From NCBI RefSeq assembly GCF_001542415.1, contig NZ_LNCU01000106.1, positions 1 through 35,551 on the forward strand: DNA of 35,551 nt, given 5' to 3'. The translations under genes and the position numbers were made by a program. How positions within the stretch are numbered: the first letter of the stretch is position 1; every line of letters begins with the position of its first letter. This document shows, one piece after another, positions 1 through 8,097 of this stretch. The notes beneath the pieces were generated by a model. It was not told the origin of the DNA and ran no database searches. It saw only the letters and a list, made by a program, of their open reading frames with translations. The DNA comes from Bradyrhizobium macuxiense (GTDB lineage Bacteria > Pseudomonadota > Alphaproteobacteria > Rhizobiales > Xanthobacteraceae).

Positions 1-49
1 TGTTGTGAAGGGGACTCGTCGTTCCTGCATCGCTCAGGAATGAACTTCG

Positions 50-82
50 GTGGTTATGGGTCCCTGCTTTCGCAGGGACGAC
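50..82 (+). repeat. Short palindromic intergenic repeat, copy 1
   Basis: This 33-base stretch recurs without mismatch as the reverse complement at 25197-25229. It contains the hairpin GTCCCTGC-TTTC-GCAGGGAC. A diverged relative lies at 25278-25321. I see no open frame over it with a ribosome binding site. The pattern fits a REP-like dispersed repeat; high genomic copy number is expected but was not tested. Confidence 0.75.
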
Positions 83-181
83 ACTGAGTGTGTTGCGCCG
101 CCGGTGAGACAAACATCTGCATTCTCGCGACACGAATTGTCCGAGTCTTGCATTTCGTTCCGCCCTCTCCTCAAGCAGAGG

Positions 182-375
182 GCGCAGGGAAAGCCGGGTG
201 CCGATCGCACCCATGGGTCCCGTGCAAAATAGTAAGCACGGGAGGTAGGACCACAGGTGTAACCGGAAACACTCCGGCTTTCCCTGCGCGATGGTTTACG
301 GCTTATACGGGCTCTCCCCGGTGAGACTGGGCTCTTTTGTCACCGCCGTTGCAAGACGCAATGGCGTCTTGCAAC
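182..375. repeat. Nested inverted repeats, possible structured RNA or dispersed element
   Basis: GCGCAGGGAAAGCCGG (182-197) pairs perfectly with CCGGCTTTCCCTGCGC (274-289). Inside this, CCCGTGC (219-225) pairs with GCACGGG (236-242). Immediately downstream GTTGCAAGACGC (348-359) pairs with GCGTCTTGCAAC (364-375) around the loop AATG. The design suits a dispersed intergenic repeat or a folded transcript. I recall similar tracts in Bradyrhizobium intergenic DNA, but that is memory rather than a search result. No promoter was identified. Confidence 0.5.
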
Positions 376-808
376 AGGACACCTGCCACTAGGGCGTCAG
401 GCCTGCACGACTTCGCCGTCCGCCTCATACGTGCTCGTCAGTCACGCAATCGGCGTCCACCGCATCTCACCGCAACACCCGTGACGATCGCCATGCGCCC
501 CTCAATCGGGTGAGACGGAGGGATTCATACACTGAGTTTCAATTCTGGAAAACAGAAATATTCTTCACCCAGGGACTTGCCGTCGGGCAACTCAGTGGCA
601 TGGGGCGCGCTTCATCAGGCGGTTGCAGCGGACAGGCCAGCGGCATCCTGCCGTTGCTCTGGTTCAGGCGGCGCGGCTGGTTCGACTAGGCCGAGCGGAC
701 TTTCGCTCGCCAATGGCGACCATTTGTCGGAAGCTGGCCGCTCGAATTGCCTGGTCGTTCCAGACGTGGTCACGAACCGGCAGGCGTTGAATCGCGGGAG
801 GACGCACG

Positions 809-1237
809 ATGCTGAGACTGGCCCCAATTCTAGTCTTGCTGCTTGCCGTTCCCTACAACGTGATGGCGGAAGAGAAGCTCGATGATGCCGCCATGACCGA
901 GATGCATAAGCGTCTTGCCGAAGCATATAATCGTGGTGATGCGGATACCATGGCCGACGCATTTGCCGAGAACGCCATTCGCGTGACACCGACCGGCATC
1001 GCTCAGGGCCGCGACGCGATCCGGCGAAGTTTCCAGGATGCCGTGAAGATGGGATTGCACGACTACTCGGTTCAGGGACTCACCTCGCGCTCGGAAGGCA
1101 CGTTCGTCTTCGACGCAGGAACGTGGCAAGCCAAGCTGGGCGATCGGCCGTTTCACGGCTACTACACCTCGATCCTCACTCGCGAAGGCGGACAACTGAA
1201 GATCATGGAAGAGACGGTGAACGTCGCAGCTCCCTGA
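809..1237 (+). CDS. Exported SnoaL-like / DUF4440 family protein
   Basis: The 142-residue product begins with a hydrophobic signal peptide (residues 1-20, likely cleaved after VMA before EE), so the mature protein should be periplasmic or secreted. The rest matches the NTF2-like alpha+beta cone fold of the SgcJ/EcaC/DUF4440 type. It opens with a helix ending in AEAYNRGDADTMADAFAENA, has a conserved-looking GRDAIRRSF segment near residue 66, and closes with strands ending in GGQLKIMEETVN. The start is supported by GGAGG at 797-801, eight bases upstream of the ATG. Members bind small molecules or have hydrolase or isomerase activity; no specific substrate can be read here. It stands alone, convergent with the gene at 1275. 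The family is likely, the function unknown. Confidence 0.8.
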   Translation: MLRLAPILVLLLAVPYNVMAEEKLDDAAMTEMHKRLAEAYNRGDADTMADAFAENAIRVTPTGIAQGRDAIRRSFQDAVKMGLHDYSVQGLTSRSEGTFVFDAGTWQAKLGDRPFHGYYTSILTREGGQLKIMEETVNVAAP

Positions 1238-1274
1238 TCGTCCGCTCGACAACTTGCGATTCGAAGAGAGCCTT

Positions 1275-2240
1275 CTAGTCTGCCTTGATGTCCAAAGGCA
1301 TCGTCTTGGCGAGGCCCGTGCCGCGCGCCGGCCAACCGACGGTCCGGGCTCGTATTGCCTCGACCCACGGCATCGTCATCCGCGCCCATTCCAGCAGGGG
1401 CCACAATGTCAGCTTCACGACATCGTTGCGCGGTATGCCTGTGGCGCCGACAGGGACGTCACATGGTCCCGGGACGCGATAGGTGCCAAACATCCAGTCG
1501 AAGAACGGAAAGACGTTGGCGAGGTTCTTGCCGTGGGCCTCCGGCACATCGGCATGGTGCCAGCGGTGAAAGCGCGGCGAGGCGATTAACATGCGCAGCG
1601 GGCCATGTCCCCAGTCGACATTGATATGAACATAGACGTTGTGCAGCGTCAGGAAGAGCGCACCGATCCCTATCGCGTCGGCGGGGAAGCCGAGCCACGT
1701 CAACATGATCGTATAGGAGCCCCACATCACCAGCGTCTCCAGTGCGTGGATGCGATATGTCGTCAAGCCGTTGACGACAGGATCCGAATGATGAATTGCG
1801 TGCACCGGCCACAGCCATTTCAAATGCATGGCGCGGTGGTTCCAGTAATTGGCGAAATCCTGAGCCAGGATGGCGATGAAGCTGAGCAGCCAGACCGGCA
1901 ATCCCGCCCAGACCGAGCCCGGCACGCTCGGTATTCCCAGCAATGCATAAAGCGCCTTCAGCTGCTCCGACAACAGCCACACGGCGGGCGCCGCCAGCAC
2001 GTTGATGAGGAAGATGGCGAGCGTCGCCGTCACGCTTTCGACCGCATCGACCGCGCGCTGCGTCCAGGACGACCGCCAACCCATGTGAGCGGCCAGCAGC
2101 AGGAGCAGGGCAGCGAAGATGAACTGCTTGCCGGGATCGGCGACCAGGCCGAGCCAAGCATCGAACACGAAAGTGATGGGATTGACGATGTTGTCCACGG
2201 TACCCGCATTAGTCCGGACGCAAAGCCGACGCGGACCCAT
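1275..2240 (-). CDS. Sterol desaturase / fatty acid hydroxylase family membrane protein
   Basis: This is an integral membrane di-iron oxygenase-like protein. The histidine clusters typical of the fatty acid hydroxylase superfamily are present: HRAMH, HAIHH, HNVYVH and HRWHH, within roughly residues 135-235. They should hold two irons at the cytoplasmic membrane face. Hydrophobic segments at about residues 40-55, 70-95, 110-128 and 170-195 fit the usual four-helix layout. The family hydroxylates or desaturates lipids such as hopanoids, sterols or carotenoids; the substrate is not visible. The given start is the longest ATG form (321 aa). A GTG at 2198, giving a protein that begins VDNIVNPITF, is more family-like, and neither start has a strong ribosome binding site. 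No operon partner. Confidence 0.82.
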   Translation of the reverse strand: MGPRRLCVRTNAGTVDNIVNPITFVFDAWLGLVADPGKQFIFAALLLLLAAHMGWRSSWTQRAVDAVESVTATLAIFLINVLAAPAVWLLSEQLKALYALLGIPSVPGSVWAGLPVWLLSFIAILAQDFANYWNHRAMHLKWLWPVHAIHHSDPVVNGLTTYRIHALETLVMWGSYTIMLTWLGFPADAIGIGALFLTLHNVYVHINVDWGHGPLRMLIASPRFHRWHHADVPEAHGKNLANVFPFFDWMFGTYRVPGPCDVPVGATGIPRNDVVKLTLWPLLEWARMTMPWVEAIRARTVGWPARGTGLAKTMPLDIKAD

Positions 2241-2462
2241 TGCGAAGCCAGGCCCGCACGGCGGATTTAGCGGGGTTTGGCTTAAGGCCCGGTGAATCGA
2301 AAACCTCGATTCCGGTGACAGTCCCCCCTCCGTTTGGCTGCGCGGCGCGATGATCCGCTGCTGTAGGTTCAGCCTGCAAGGCCACCCGTGATGCTTTCAC
2401 CGTCTGGCGCGGGAATCCCTGGTATGCCAATATCATTGCGCCAACCCCGCAGGAGGTCAGCC

Positions 2463-3257
2463 ATGCGAACGACGATCATGGGAGCACTTTGCGCCATCGC
2501 GATGATCACGAGCGCAAACGCCGCGATCCGGGAAGAGCCGGTCACCTATTCGGACGGCGAGGCCACGATGAAGGGTTTCGTCGTCTATGACGACGCCGCC
2601 AAAGCCAAGCAGCCCGGCATCGTGATGGTGCATGAATGGTGGGGCATCACCAAGCACATCCATAACGAGGCGCGGAACTTCGCGCAGCAGGGCTACACCG
2701 TTCTTATCGCCGACATGTACGGCGACGCCAAGACCGCGGACAACCCGAAGGACGCCGGCGCGCTCTCGTCGTCGGTGATGAAAAACGCATCGGTAATGGA
2801 GCAGCGCTTCAACGCAGCGCGGGACGAACTCGCCAAGCAGGCCTCGGTCGATCCCAAGCGGATCGGCGCCGTCGGTTACTGCTTCGGCGGCGCGGTCGTG
2901 CTGAACATGGCGCGCAGCGGCGCCGATCTCGCCGCGGTTGCGGGCTTCCATGCATCGCTCGGTCTCAACACCCCCGCGCCGGCGCCGGGAGCTGTCAAGG
3001 CGAAGATCCTCATCCTGAACGGTGCGGACGACCCCTTCGTGAAGCGCGAGCAGTACGATGCCTTGAAGAAGGATTTCGACGCCGCGAAGGTCGATTACCG
3101 GATCATCGAGTATCCCGGCGCCGTGCACGCGTTCACGAACCCCGAAGCCACCGAGCTCGGCAAGAAATTCAACCTGCCGCTCAGATACGACGCCAAGGCG
3201 GATCAGGAATCGAAGGCCGAGGCCGCCAAGTTCTTCGCCGCAGATCTCAAGAAATGA
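2463..3257 (+). CDS. Exported dienelactone hydrolase family protein
   Basis: A 264-residue alpha/beta hydrolase. AGGAGG just upstream at 2451-2456 and a signal peptide directly after the ATG at 2463 fix the start; an in-frame ATG at 2388 would bury the signal peptide. The signal peptide MRTTIMGALCAIAMITSANA suggests a periplasmic enzyme. The catalytic triad of the family is visible: cysteine in GYCFGG (nucleophile elbow), aspartate in NGADDPF and histidine in PGAVHAF. HEWWGI near residue 60 is typical of the oxyanion region. Dienelactone hydrolases open lactones in chlorocatechol degradation, but exported homologues such as this one often have unknown substrates. It lies alone, 206 bases before the next gene on the same strand. 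Confidence 0.88.
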   Translation: MRTTIMGALCAIAMITSANAAIREEPVTYSDGEATMKGFVVYDDAAKAKQPGIVMVHEWWGITKHIHNEARNFAQQGYTVLIADMYGDAKTADNPKDAGALSSSVMKNASVMEQRFNAARDELAKQASVDPKRIGAVGYCFGGAVVLNMARSGADLAAVAGFHASLGLNTPAPAPGAVKAKILILNGADDPFVKREQYDALKKDFDAAKVDYRIIEYPGAVHAFTNPEATELGKKFNLPLRYDAKADQESKAEAAKFFAADLKK

Positions 3258-3463
3258 CTTGGAAGCCACCCAAATAGTAGCCTTCGCTCCATACGTGCTT
3301 GGATGCGAGATGAACCGTCTTGCGGCTTCGCCCGTGCGTCGCGCGGTTGAAACATCGCTCCGTTACCGGAGTTGAGAACGGGCCCGCGGCTCTCTAAATG
3401 AGACCGTGCCTCCCACTCCGCGACAGCAGCTCGCCCTTGCAACGTTCCACCGAAAGTAAGCCT

Positions 3464-4180
3464 ATGCGTCCCCACATCATCTGCCACATGGGCACGTCGA
3501 TCGACGGCAAGCTTCATCCGAGCCGCTTCACCAGGGCGGCGGCGGGCATCTCGGCCGAGGTGCTGCGCTCGCACTATGAGCGGATTCACGACGGCTTCGA
3601 GGCCGACGGCTGGATCATCGGCCGCGTCACCATGAACGAGATGGCCAAGGGATCGGAGCGGCATATCGCCAACGCGCCGAAGGTGCCGCGCGAGGCGCAC
3701 ATCGCCAATCGCAACGGCCGCAAGCTCGCGGTCGGCATCGATCCGTCGGGCCGCGTGCATTTCGGCAAGGACAATGTCGGCGGCGATCACGCCGTTGCCG
3801 TGCTGGGCGAGCAGGTCTCCGACGCCCATCTCGCCGAATTGCGCGAGGACGGCGCGTCCTACATCTTTGCCGGACCGAAGGGCGACGATCTGCCCCGCGC
3901 GATGGCGCAGCTTGCGTCCCTGTTCGGCGCCAAAACGCTGCTGCTCGAAGGCGGCGGCGGGATCAATGGCGCCTTCCTCAAGCATGGGCTGATCGACGAA
4001 TTCAGCACGCTGATCCACCCAGCCGTCGACGGCCTGGCCGGCACGCAAAGCATCGTCGACTATCACGGTCCCGACGGCGATCGCCCGGGCGCCGGGCAGG
4101 CGTTGCGGCTCACCCATTGCGAGACGCTGGAAGGCGGAATGGTCTGGCTGCGTCACGCCGTCGAGCGCGCGCCGGACTGA
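3464..4180 (+). CDS. RibD C-terminal-domain / dihydrofolate reductase-like oxidoreductase
   Basis: This 238-residue protein matches the RibD C-terminal reductase fold. It begins RPHIICHMGTSIDGKL, the nucleotide/substrate entry strand. GWIIGRVTMNEM lies near residue 55. The NADPH-binding glycine run LLLEGGGGINGAFL is near residue 170, followed by DEFSTLIHPAVDG. Riboflavin-pathway RibD proteins carry an additional deaminase domain, which is absent here, so this is a stand-alone NAD(P)H-dependent reductase of unknown substrate. The ATG at 3464 is chosen because the family N-terminus begins there; the in-frame start at 3398 only adds low-complexity sequence. The ribosome binding site is weak (GAAAGTAAG). 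It converges with the tetR gene. Confidence 0.83.
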   Translation: MRPHIICHMGTSIDGKLHPSRFTRAAAGISAEVLRSHYERIHDGFEADGWIIGRVTMNEMAKGSERHIANAPKVPREAHIANRNGRKLAVGIDPSGRVHFGKDNVGGDHAVAVLGEQVSDAHLAELREDGASYIFAGPKGDDLPRAMAQLASLFGAKTLLLEGGGGINGAFLKHGLIDEFSTLIHPAVDGLAGTQSIVDYHGPDGDRPGAGQALRLTHCETLEGGMVWLRHAVERAPD

Positions 4181-4257
4181 TCCGTCGAGGAACTCCACTC
4201 GCTCTCCCGCCTGCCGGGAGGTCCAGCGGGTCCGTTGCGAGACTGATTCAAGACGCC

Positions 4258-4980
4258 CTACCGCTTCCCGCCCTCAATCCCTCCGTTCCTGCAGCCCGCA
4301 ATGAAGAACGCAACGGCGCGCGCGACATGCGCGTCGATCTCGGGATCAAGCGCCTTGAGGTCCACCTCATACAGCGCCCTGAGCAGCATGGGCACCGCGA
4401 CGAGGTCGAGGAACAGCCGCGCCGTCGTCGCAAGCTGTTCCGGCGCGAAGGCCCGCAGCGTTCCGAGCTCGTCGGACCGGGTGAGATCGCGCAGCAGGTG
4501 AACCCCGAGCTGGGTGCTGAGCTCGCGCGCGCTGCGGTTGACCGTGGCGGCGAGATCCGGGAAGCGGCGTGCTTCCGCGATCGCAAGCCGCATCAATCCG
4601 ATCCTGTCGGTGTCGAGCCCCCAGTGCAGCAAAGTGGACGCAGCACTGGTGAGACGCTCCTCGACCGTGGCGCCGCAGGGCGTCTCGGTCTCGACCTTGA
4701 GCTCGGCGATGCGCGTGATGATGTCCCGCTTCACCACCTCGGTGAACAGCGCCCGCTTGTCGGCGAAGCGCGCATAGATCGTGCGCTTGCCGGAGCGCGC
4801 CACCTCGGCGATCTCGTCGATACTCGCGCCCTCGAAGCCGCGGAGCAGGAAGACCGTGCGGGCCGCATCGAGGATGCGCTCATCGACCTCTCCGATCAGC
4901 TCCTTCGGCGGGCGGCCCAGGCGCACCTCGGCACGCTTGGCCTTCGAGGCTGACGTCTTTTTAAGAGTGCTGGTGTTCAT
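4258..4980 (-). CDS. TetR/AcrR family transcriptional repressor
   Basis: A 240-residue regulator. The N-terminal helix-turn-helix spans about residues 35-80 (AARTVFLLRGFEGASIDEIA, then SGKRTIYARFADKRALF), the classical TetR DNA-binding signature. The C-terminal helical domain should bind a ligand, and contains TLLHWGLDTDRIGLMRLAIA like other AcrR-type proteins. The ATG at 4980 is preferred because everything upstream in frame is operator and promoter sequence. It diverges from an HlyD/EmrB efflux operon with two GGAACG/CGTTCC-type palindromes between them, which suggests it represses both itself and the pump and is released by a pump substrate. That regulatory link is inference from position. 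Confidence 0.9.
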   Translation of the reverse strand: MNTSTLKKTSASKAKRAEVRLGRPPKELIGEVDERILDAARTVFLLRGFEGASIDEIAEVARSGKRTIYARFADKRALFTEVVKRDIITRIAELKVETETPCGATVEERLTSAASTLLHWGLDTDRIGLMRLAIAEARRFPDLAATVNRSARELSTQLGVHLLRDLTRSDELGTLRAFAPEQLATTARLFLDLVAVPMLLRALYEVDLKALDPEIDAHVARAVAFFIAGCRNGGIEGGKR

Positions 4981-5027
4981 GGCGCTTGCACCGGGTTCCC
5001 TGCTGCCGACGAGCGGCCTTGCCTCGC

Positions 5028-5056
5028 AATCTAGGCTGATCACATCTGCTTGTAAA
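5028..5056 (-). promoter_or_regulatory. Candidate promoter of the tetR gene
   Basis: On the minus strand TTTACA (5056-5051) and TAGATT (5033-5028) are separated by 17 bases, a good sigma-70-type match. The TetR ATG lies 48 bases downstream. The operator-like palindrome at 5059-5078 adjoins the -35 box. Confidence 0.55.
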
Positions 5057-5058
5057 TA

Positions 5059-5078
5059 GAACGGTACAGTTCCGTTCC
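5059..5078. promoter_or_regulatory. Operator-like palindrome 1 (TetR)
   Basis: GAACGGTACAGTTCCGTTCC contains AACGG and CCGTT arms in inverted orientation and shares TTCCGTTCCT with the second site at 5121-5136. It lies between the -35 boxes of the two divergent promoters, so a bound repressor could affect both. Assignment to the adjacent TetR protein is inference. Confidence 0.6.
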
Positions 5079-5080
5079 TA

Positions 5081-5109
5081 TTGACGCACCTGCGAGGCGG
5101 GACTATTTG
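5081..5109 (+). promoter_or_regulatory. Candidate promoter of the efflux operon
   Basis: TTGACG (5081-5086), 17 bases, then TATTTG (5104-5109) form a good sigma-70-like promoter reading towards the HlyD-type gene. One palindrome adjoins the -35 box and the other covers the expected transcription start, the usual arrangement for repression. Confidence 0.6.
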
Positions 5110-5120
5110 TCGCACAGAAT

Positions 5121-5136
5121 GGAACGATTCCGTTCC
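5121..5136. promoter_or_regulatory. Operator-like palindrome 2 (TetR)
   Basis: GGAACGATTCCGTTCC is a perfect inverted repeat with GGAACG and CGTTCC arms around four bases. It starts 11 bases after the -10 box, so it should overlap the start of transcription of the efflux operon. Confidence 0.65.
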
Positions 5137-5202
5137 TTTATTCGAGGCTCTCGCAGGCAAGCGAGACCCTTACAGACTTCGCGGTCAGCAGGAGCAGCGA
5201 TC

Positions 5203-6468
5203 ATGTTCGAAGACAGTGTTTTGGAACGAGGCGCACCAAGGCTCGAGGGCGTTGAAAGCCCGCCTTCCGACGCGACCTCGTTTGAGGCAAACGCCAAATC
5301 CCACAAGCCGGAGCCCGCGGCGCGCGCGCCGGCCCCGACTCCGGTCGACAAGGGGCCCGCCCCGGTTCAGCCGGAACCGGAAGCCGACGGCAAGGCGCGC
5401 CGGGGCAGCCTCCTGCGCCGCCGCCCGATCGTCTCGGCGATCGGCGCGGTACTGCTCGCCGCCGCGCTCGGCGGCGGCTACCTCTACATGGACTACACCG
5501 AACATTTCGAGTCGACCGACGACGCCTTCATAGCGGCGCGGCAATCCGCGATCGCCCCGAAAGTGTCCGGATACGTCACCGCCGTCCCTGTCACCGACAA
5601 CGAGCATGTCGCCGCCGGCCAAGTGATCGCGCGTCTCGACGACCGCGACTACCGCGTCGCGCTGGCGCAGGCCGAGGCGCAGGTCGCGGCCGCGCAGGCC
5701 AGCATCCAGAACATCGACGCGCAACTCGACGTGCAGCAGGCCCAGATCGCCGCCAACCACGCTCAGGTCGACCAGGCCGACGCGGCGCTGGTGTTCGCCC
5801 AGCAGCAGGCGACGCGCTACCAGCACCTGGAGCAGACCGGCTACGGCACGGTGCAGAACTCCGAGCAGTACACCTCGCAGCTGCATCAGCAGCAGTCCGC
5901 GCTGCTCAGCGCGAAGGCGACCCTCAACCTGGCGCAGCGGCAGGTCGAGTCGCTGAAGGCGCAACGCAAGAGCGCGGTTGCGAACCTCGCGCAGGCCCAG
6001 GCCCAGCGCGACCAGGCGCAGCTCAATCTGTCCTACACGACGGTGACGGCGGCGCAGCCGGGCCGTGTCGCCAACCTCACGGCGGCCGTCGGCCAGTTCG
6101 CGCAGGTCGGCACCAACCTGACCATGTTCGTGCCCGACGAGATCTGGGTCACCGCGAACTTCAAGGAGATCCAGCTCGACCGGATGCGGCCCGGCGAGAA
6201 GGTGACGCTGAAGATCGACGCCTACCCGGGACGCTCGATCAACGGCCATATCGCGAGCGTGCAGCCGGGATCCGGCACCGCGTTCTCGCTGCTGCCGGCG
6301 CAGAATGCCACCGGCAACTACGTCAAGATCGTGCAGCGCGTGCCGGTCAAGATCGTGCTGGACAACCCGCCGACCGACGTCGCGCTCGGGCCGGGCATGT
6401 CCGTTGTCCCGACCGTGCGCATCGATTCCTCGCCGTCGCTGTTCGAGCGCCTGGAGAAGCTGCTATGA
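5203..6468 (+). CDS. HlyD/EmrA-type membrane fusion protein of an efflux pump
   Basis: A 421-residue periplasmic adaptor. A proline/alanine-rich cytoplasmic segment (residues 1-65) precedes one membrane anchor (about residues 76-97, IVSAIGAVLLAAALGGGYLY). The barrel-sandwich strand motif STDDAFIAARQSAIAPKVSG follows, then a long glutamine/alanine-rich coiled-coil hairpin (about 150-275), then the second lipoyl half LSYTTVTAAQPGRV and a beta-barrel. This is the EmrA/HlyD layout that links an inner-membrane exporter to an outer-membrane channel. The ATG at 5203 follows AGGAG at 5190-5194; the in-frame TTG at 5107 lies inside the promoter and is rejected. Its stop overlaps the transporter start (ATGA), so the two are translationally coupled. 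Expression is probably controlled by the divergent TetR. Confidence 0.92.
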   Translation: MFEDSVLERGAPRLEGVESPPSDATSFEANAKSHKPEPAARAPAPTPVDKGPAPVQPEPEADGKARRGSLLRRRPIVSAIGAVLLAAALGGGYLYMDYTEHFESTDDAFIAARQSAIAPKVSGYVTAVPVTDNEHVAAGQVIARLDDRDYRVALAQAEAQVAAAQASIQNIDAQLDVQQAQIAANHAQVDQADAALVFAQQQATRYQHLEQTGYGTVQNSEQYTSQLHQQQSALLSAKATLNLAQRQVESLKAQRKSAVANLAQAQAQRDQAQLNLSYTTVTAAQPGRVANLTAAVGQFAQVGTNLTMFVPDEIWVTANFKEIQLDRMRPGEKVTLKIDAYPGRSINGHIASVQPGSGTAFSLLPAQNATGNYVKIVQRVPVKIVLDNPPTDVALGPGMSVVPTVRIDSSPSLFERLEKLL

Positions 6469-8057
6469 GTGCCGCCGCGATTGACGCCAAAGGCTTTTCT
6501 GCTCCGAACACGGTCAGCGTCAATCCCTGGCTGATCGCCATCGTGGTCGCGCTCGCGAGCTTCATGGAGGTGCTCGACACCACCATCGCCAATGTGGCGC
6601 TGCCCTACATCGCGGGCGGCATGGGCGTGAGCGAGGACGAAGCCTCCTGGGTGGTCACCACCTATCTCGTCTCCAACGCCATCATCCTGACCGCTTCCAG
6701 CTTTCTCGCCCGGATGCTCGGACGCAAGACGTTCTTCCTGATCTGCCTCGGCATCTTCACCGTGAGCTCGATCCTGTGCGGGTTCGCGCCCAACCTGAAC
6801 GCGCTGTTGCTGTTCCGCATCCTGCAGGGTCTCGGCGGCGGCGGCATGGTGCCGGTCGCGCAGTCGATCCTCGCCGACGCATTTCCGCCGGCGAAGCGCG
6901 GCCAGGCCTTTGCGGTGTTCGGCATCGCCGTGGTGGTCGCCCCGGTGGTCGGGCCGACGCTCGGCGGCTGGCTGTCCGACAATCTGTCCTGGCACTGGTG
7001 CTTCCTGATCAACGCGCCGGTCGGCGTATTTGCGATCGCGCTGATCGCGGCGGTGCTGCACGAGCCCGCGAAGAACCAACAACAGCCGCAGGACAACAGC
7101 TTCGACTTCATCGGCTTCGCGCTGGTTGCGACCTTCCTCGGCGCGCTCGAGGTGATGCTCGACCGCGGCCTGGAGGACGACTGGTTCGCCTCCCCCTTCA
7201 TCGTCACATCAGCGGTGATCTGCGGCACGGCGTTCGTGCTGATGATCCCGTGGGAAATGACCCGCCGCAATCCGATGATCGACCTGCGGATGGTCGCAAG
7301 CCGCCAGTTCGGCGCCTGCTTCCTGGTGATGCTGGCGACCGGCGCCATCCTGCTCGCGACCACCCAGTTCCTGCCACAGCTGGTGCAGCAGGATTTCGGC
7401 TACACCGCCACCTGGGCCGGCCTCGTGCTCTCACCCGGCGGCGTCGTCACCATGCTGATGATGTTCGTCGTCGGCCGCCTCGCGGCCAAGGTGCAGCCGA
7501 AATACCTGATCATCGCCGGCGCGCTGGTCATCGCGGCCTCCATGTACGGCATGACCAACGTGTATGGCGATCTCGGTTTCTGGTTCATGGCGCGCACGCG
7601 CATGCTGCTCGGCGTCGGTCTGCCGCTGATCTTCATACCGATCATGGCGGCCTCCTATGACGGCATTCCCGCGACCAAGACCGACCAGGCCTCCGCCCTG
7701 ATCAATGCTGCGCGCAACACCGGCGGCTCGATCGGCGTCTCGATCGTGTCCAACGTGCTGACGCATCGCGAGCAGCTCCACCAGAACCGGCTGGTCGAGC
7801 AGGTGGTCCCGTCGAGCTCGCAATATCAGCACACGCTGCAGCAGATCACCAACTTCTTCGCGGGCCATGGCAGCTCGCTGGCGCAGGCCCATGACCAGGC
7901 GATCCAGTGGATCGGACAGCAGGTGCAGACCCAGGCGTCGTTCCTGGCCTACATGGATGCGTTCTGGGTGCTGATGCTGATCTCGCTCTCGGCCGTGCCG
8001 CTCGCGCTGACGCTGCGCAAGGTCAAGCTCGGCGGCGCCGTCAGCATGGGACACTAA
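6465..8057 (+). CDS. DHA2-family (EmrB-type) MFS drug exporter
   Basis: A 530-residue inner-membrane proton antiporter with about 14 predicted helices, the length and layout of the DHA2 drug:H+ antiporters. Family signatures visible are FMEVLDTTIANVALPYIAGG at the first helix, motif A-like ARMLGRKTFFLICLG, the RILQGLGGGGMVPVAQSIL segment and motif C-like GIAVVVAPVVGPTLGGWL. It overlaps the adaptor gene by four bases and should form an EmrAB-like tripartite pump with a separately encoded outer-membrane channel, which is not in the window. Substrates cannot be deduced. A perfect 14-base inverted repeat begins within its stop codon region and probably ends the transcript. Confidence 0.93.
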   Translation: MSAAAIDAKGFSAPNTVSVNPWLIAIVVALASFMEVLDTTIANVALPYIAGGMGVSEDEASWVVTTYLVSNAIILTASSFLARMLGRKTFFLICLGIFTVSSILCGFAPNLNALLLFRILQGLGGGGMVPVAQSILADAFPPAKRGQAFAVFGIAVVVAPVVGPTLGGWLSDNLSWHWCFLINAPVGVFAIALIAAVLHEPAKNQQQPQDNSFDFIGFALVATFLGALEVMLDRGLEDDWFASPFIVTSAVICGTAFVLMIPWEMTRRNPMIDLRMVASRQFGACFLVMLATGAILLATTQFLPQLVQQDFGYTATWAGLVLSPGGVVTMLMMFVVGRLAAKVQPKYLIIAGALVIAASMYGMTNVYGDLGFWFMARTRMLLGVGLPLIFIPIMAASYDGIPATKTDQASALINAARNTGGSIGVSIVSNVLTHREQLHQNRLVEQVVPSSSQYQHTLQQITNFFAGHGSSLAQAHDQAIQWIGQQVQTQASFLAYMDAFWVLMLISLSAVPLALTLRKVKLGGAVSMGH

Positions 8058-8096
8058 AGCGCGATGAGGTCAGGTTGAATCGTCATCGCGCTTTAG
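8054..8096 (+). terminator. Large hairpin overlapping the stop codon of the efflux operon
   Basis: CTAAAGCGCGATGA (8054-8067) pairs perfectly with TCATCGCGCTTTAG (8083-8096). The TAA stop of the transporter lies at 8055-8057, inside the left arm. No pure T-run follows (AGCTTCTTG), so it may act as an mRNA end-stabilising hairpin as much as a terminator. Confidence 0.55.
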
Positions 8097-8097
8097 C

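Larger units (their letters stand above)
1..808. other. Gene-free leader region with a structured intergenic element
   Basis: No frame here has a convincing start, ribosome binding site or recognisable protein. The stretch holds the REP-like copy at 50-82. It also holds a folded element: arms at 182-197 and 274-289 are perfect 16-base inverted repeats enclosing a smaller hairpin (219-225 with 236-242), followed by a 12-base-pair hairpin at 348-359/364-375. The motif GGTGAGAC occurs at 103-110, 320-327 and 509-516; the last copy can pair with TCTCACC at 465-471. I saw nothing distinctive in 540-790 apart from the ribosome binding site of the next gene. Confidence 0.6.

Noticed and set aside
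577..885. A 102-codon plus-strand frame ahead of the SnoaL-like gene
   Set aside because: It has no ribosome binding site, low-complexity composition, and overlaps a well-supported signal-peptide gene.
2240..2400. Possible tRNA remnant near 2290-2335 (CTCGATTCCGGTGACAGTCC)
   Set aside because: No cloverleaf could be folded: no acceptor stem or anticodon arm of the right length was found.
3203..4198. A 331-codon minus-strand frame opposite the RibD-like gene
   Set aside because: It is a shadow; the plus-strand product has the conserved nucleotide-binding glycine run.
5107..5202. Longer N-terminus for the HlyD-type protein starting at TTG 5107
   Set aside because: The TTG lies in the -10 box of the candidate promoter, so it could not be in the transcript, and the ATG at 5203 has a clear ribosome binding site.
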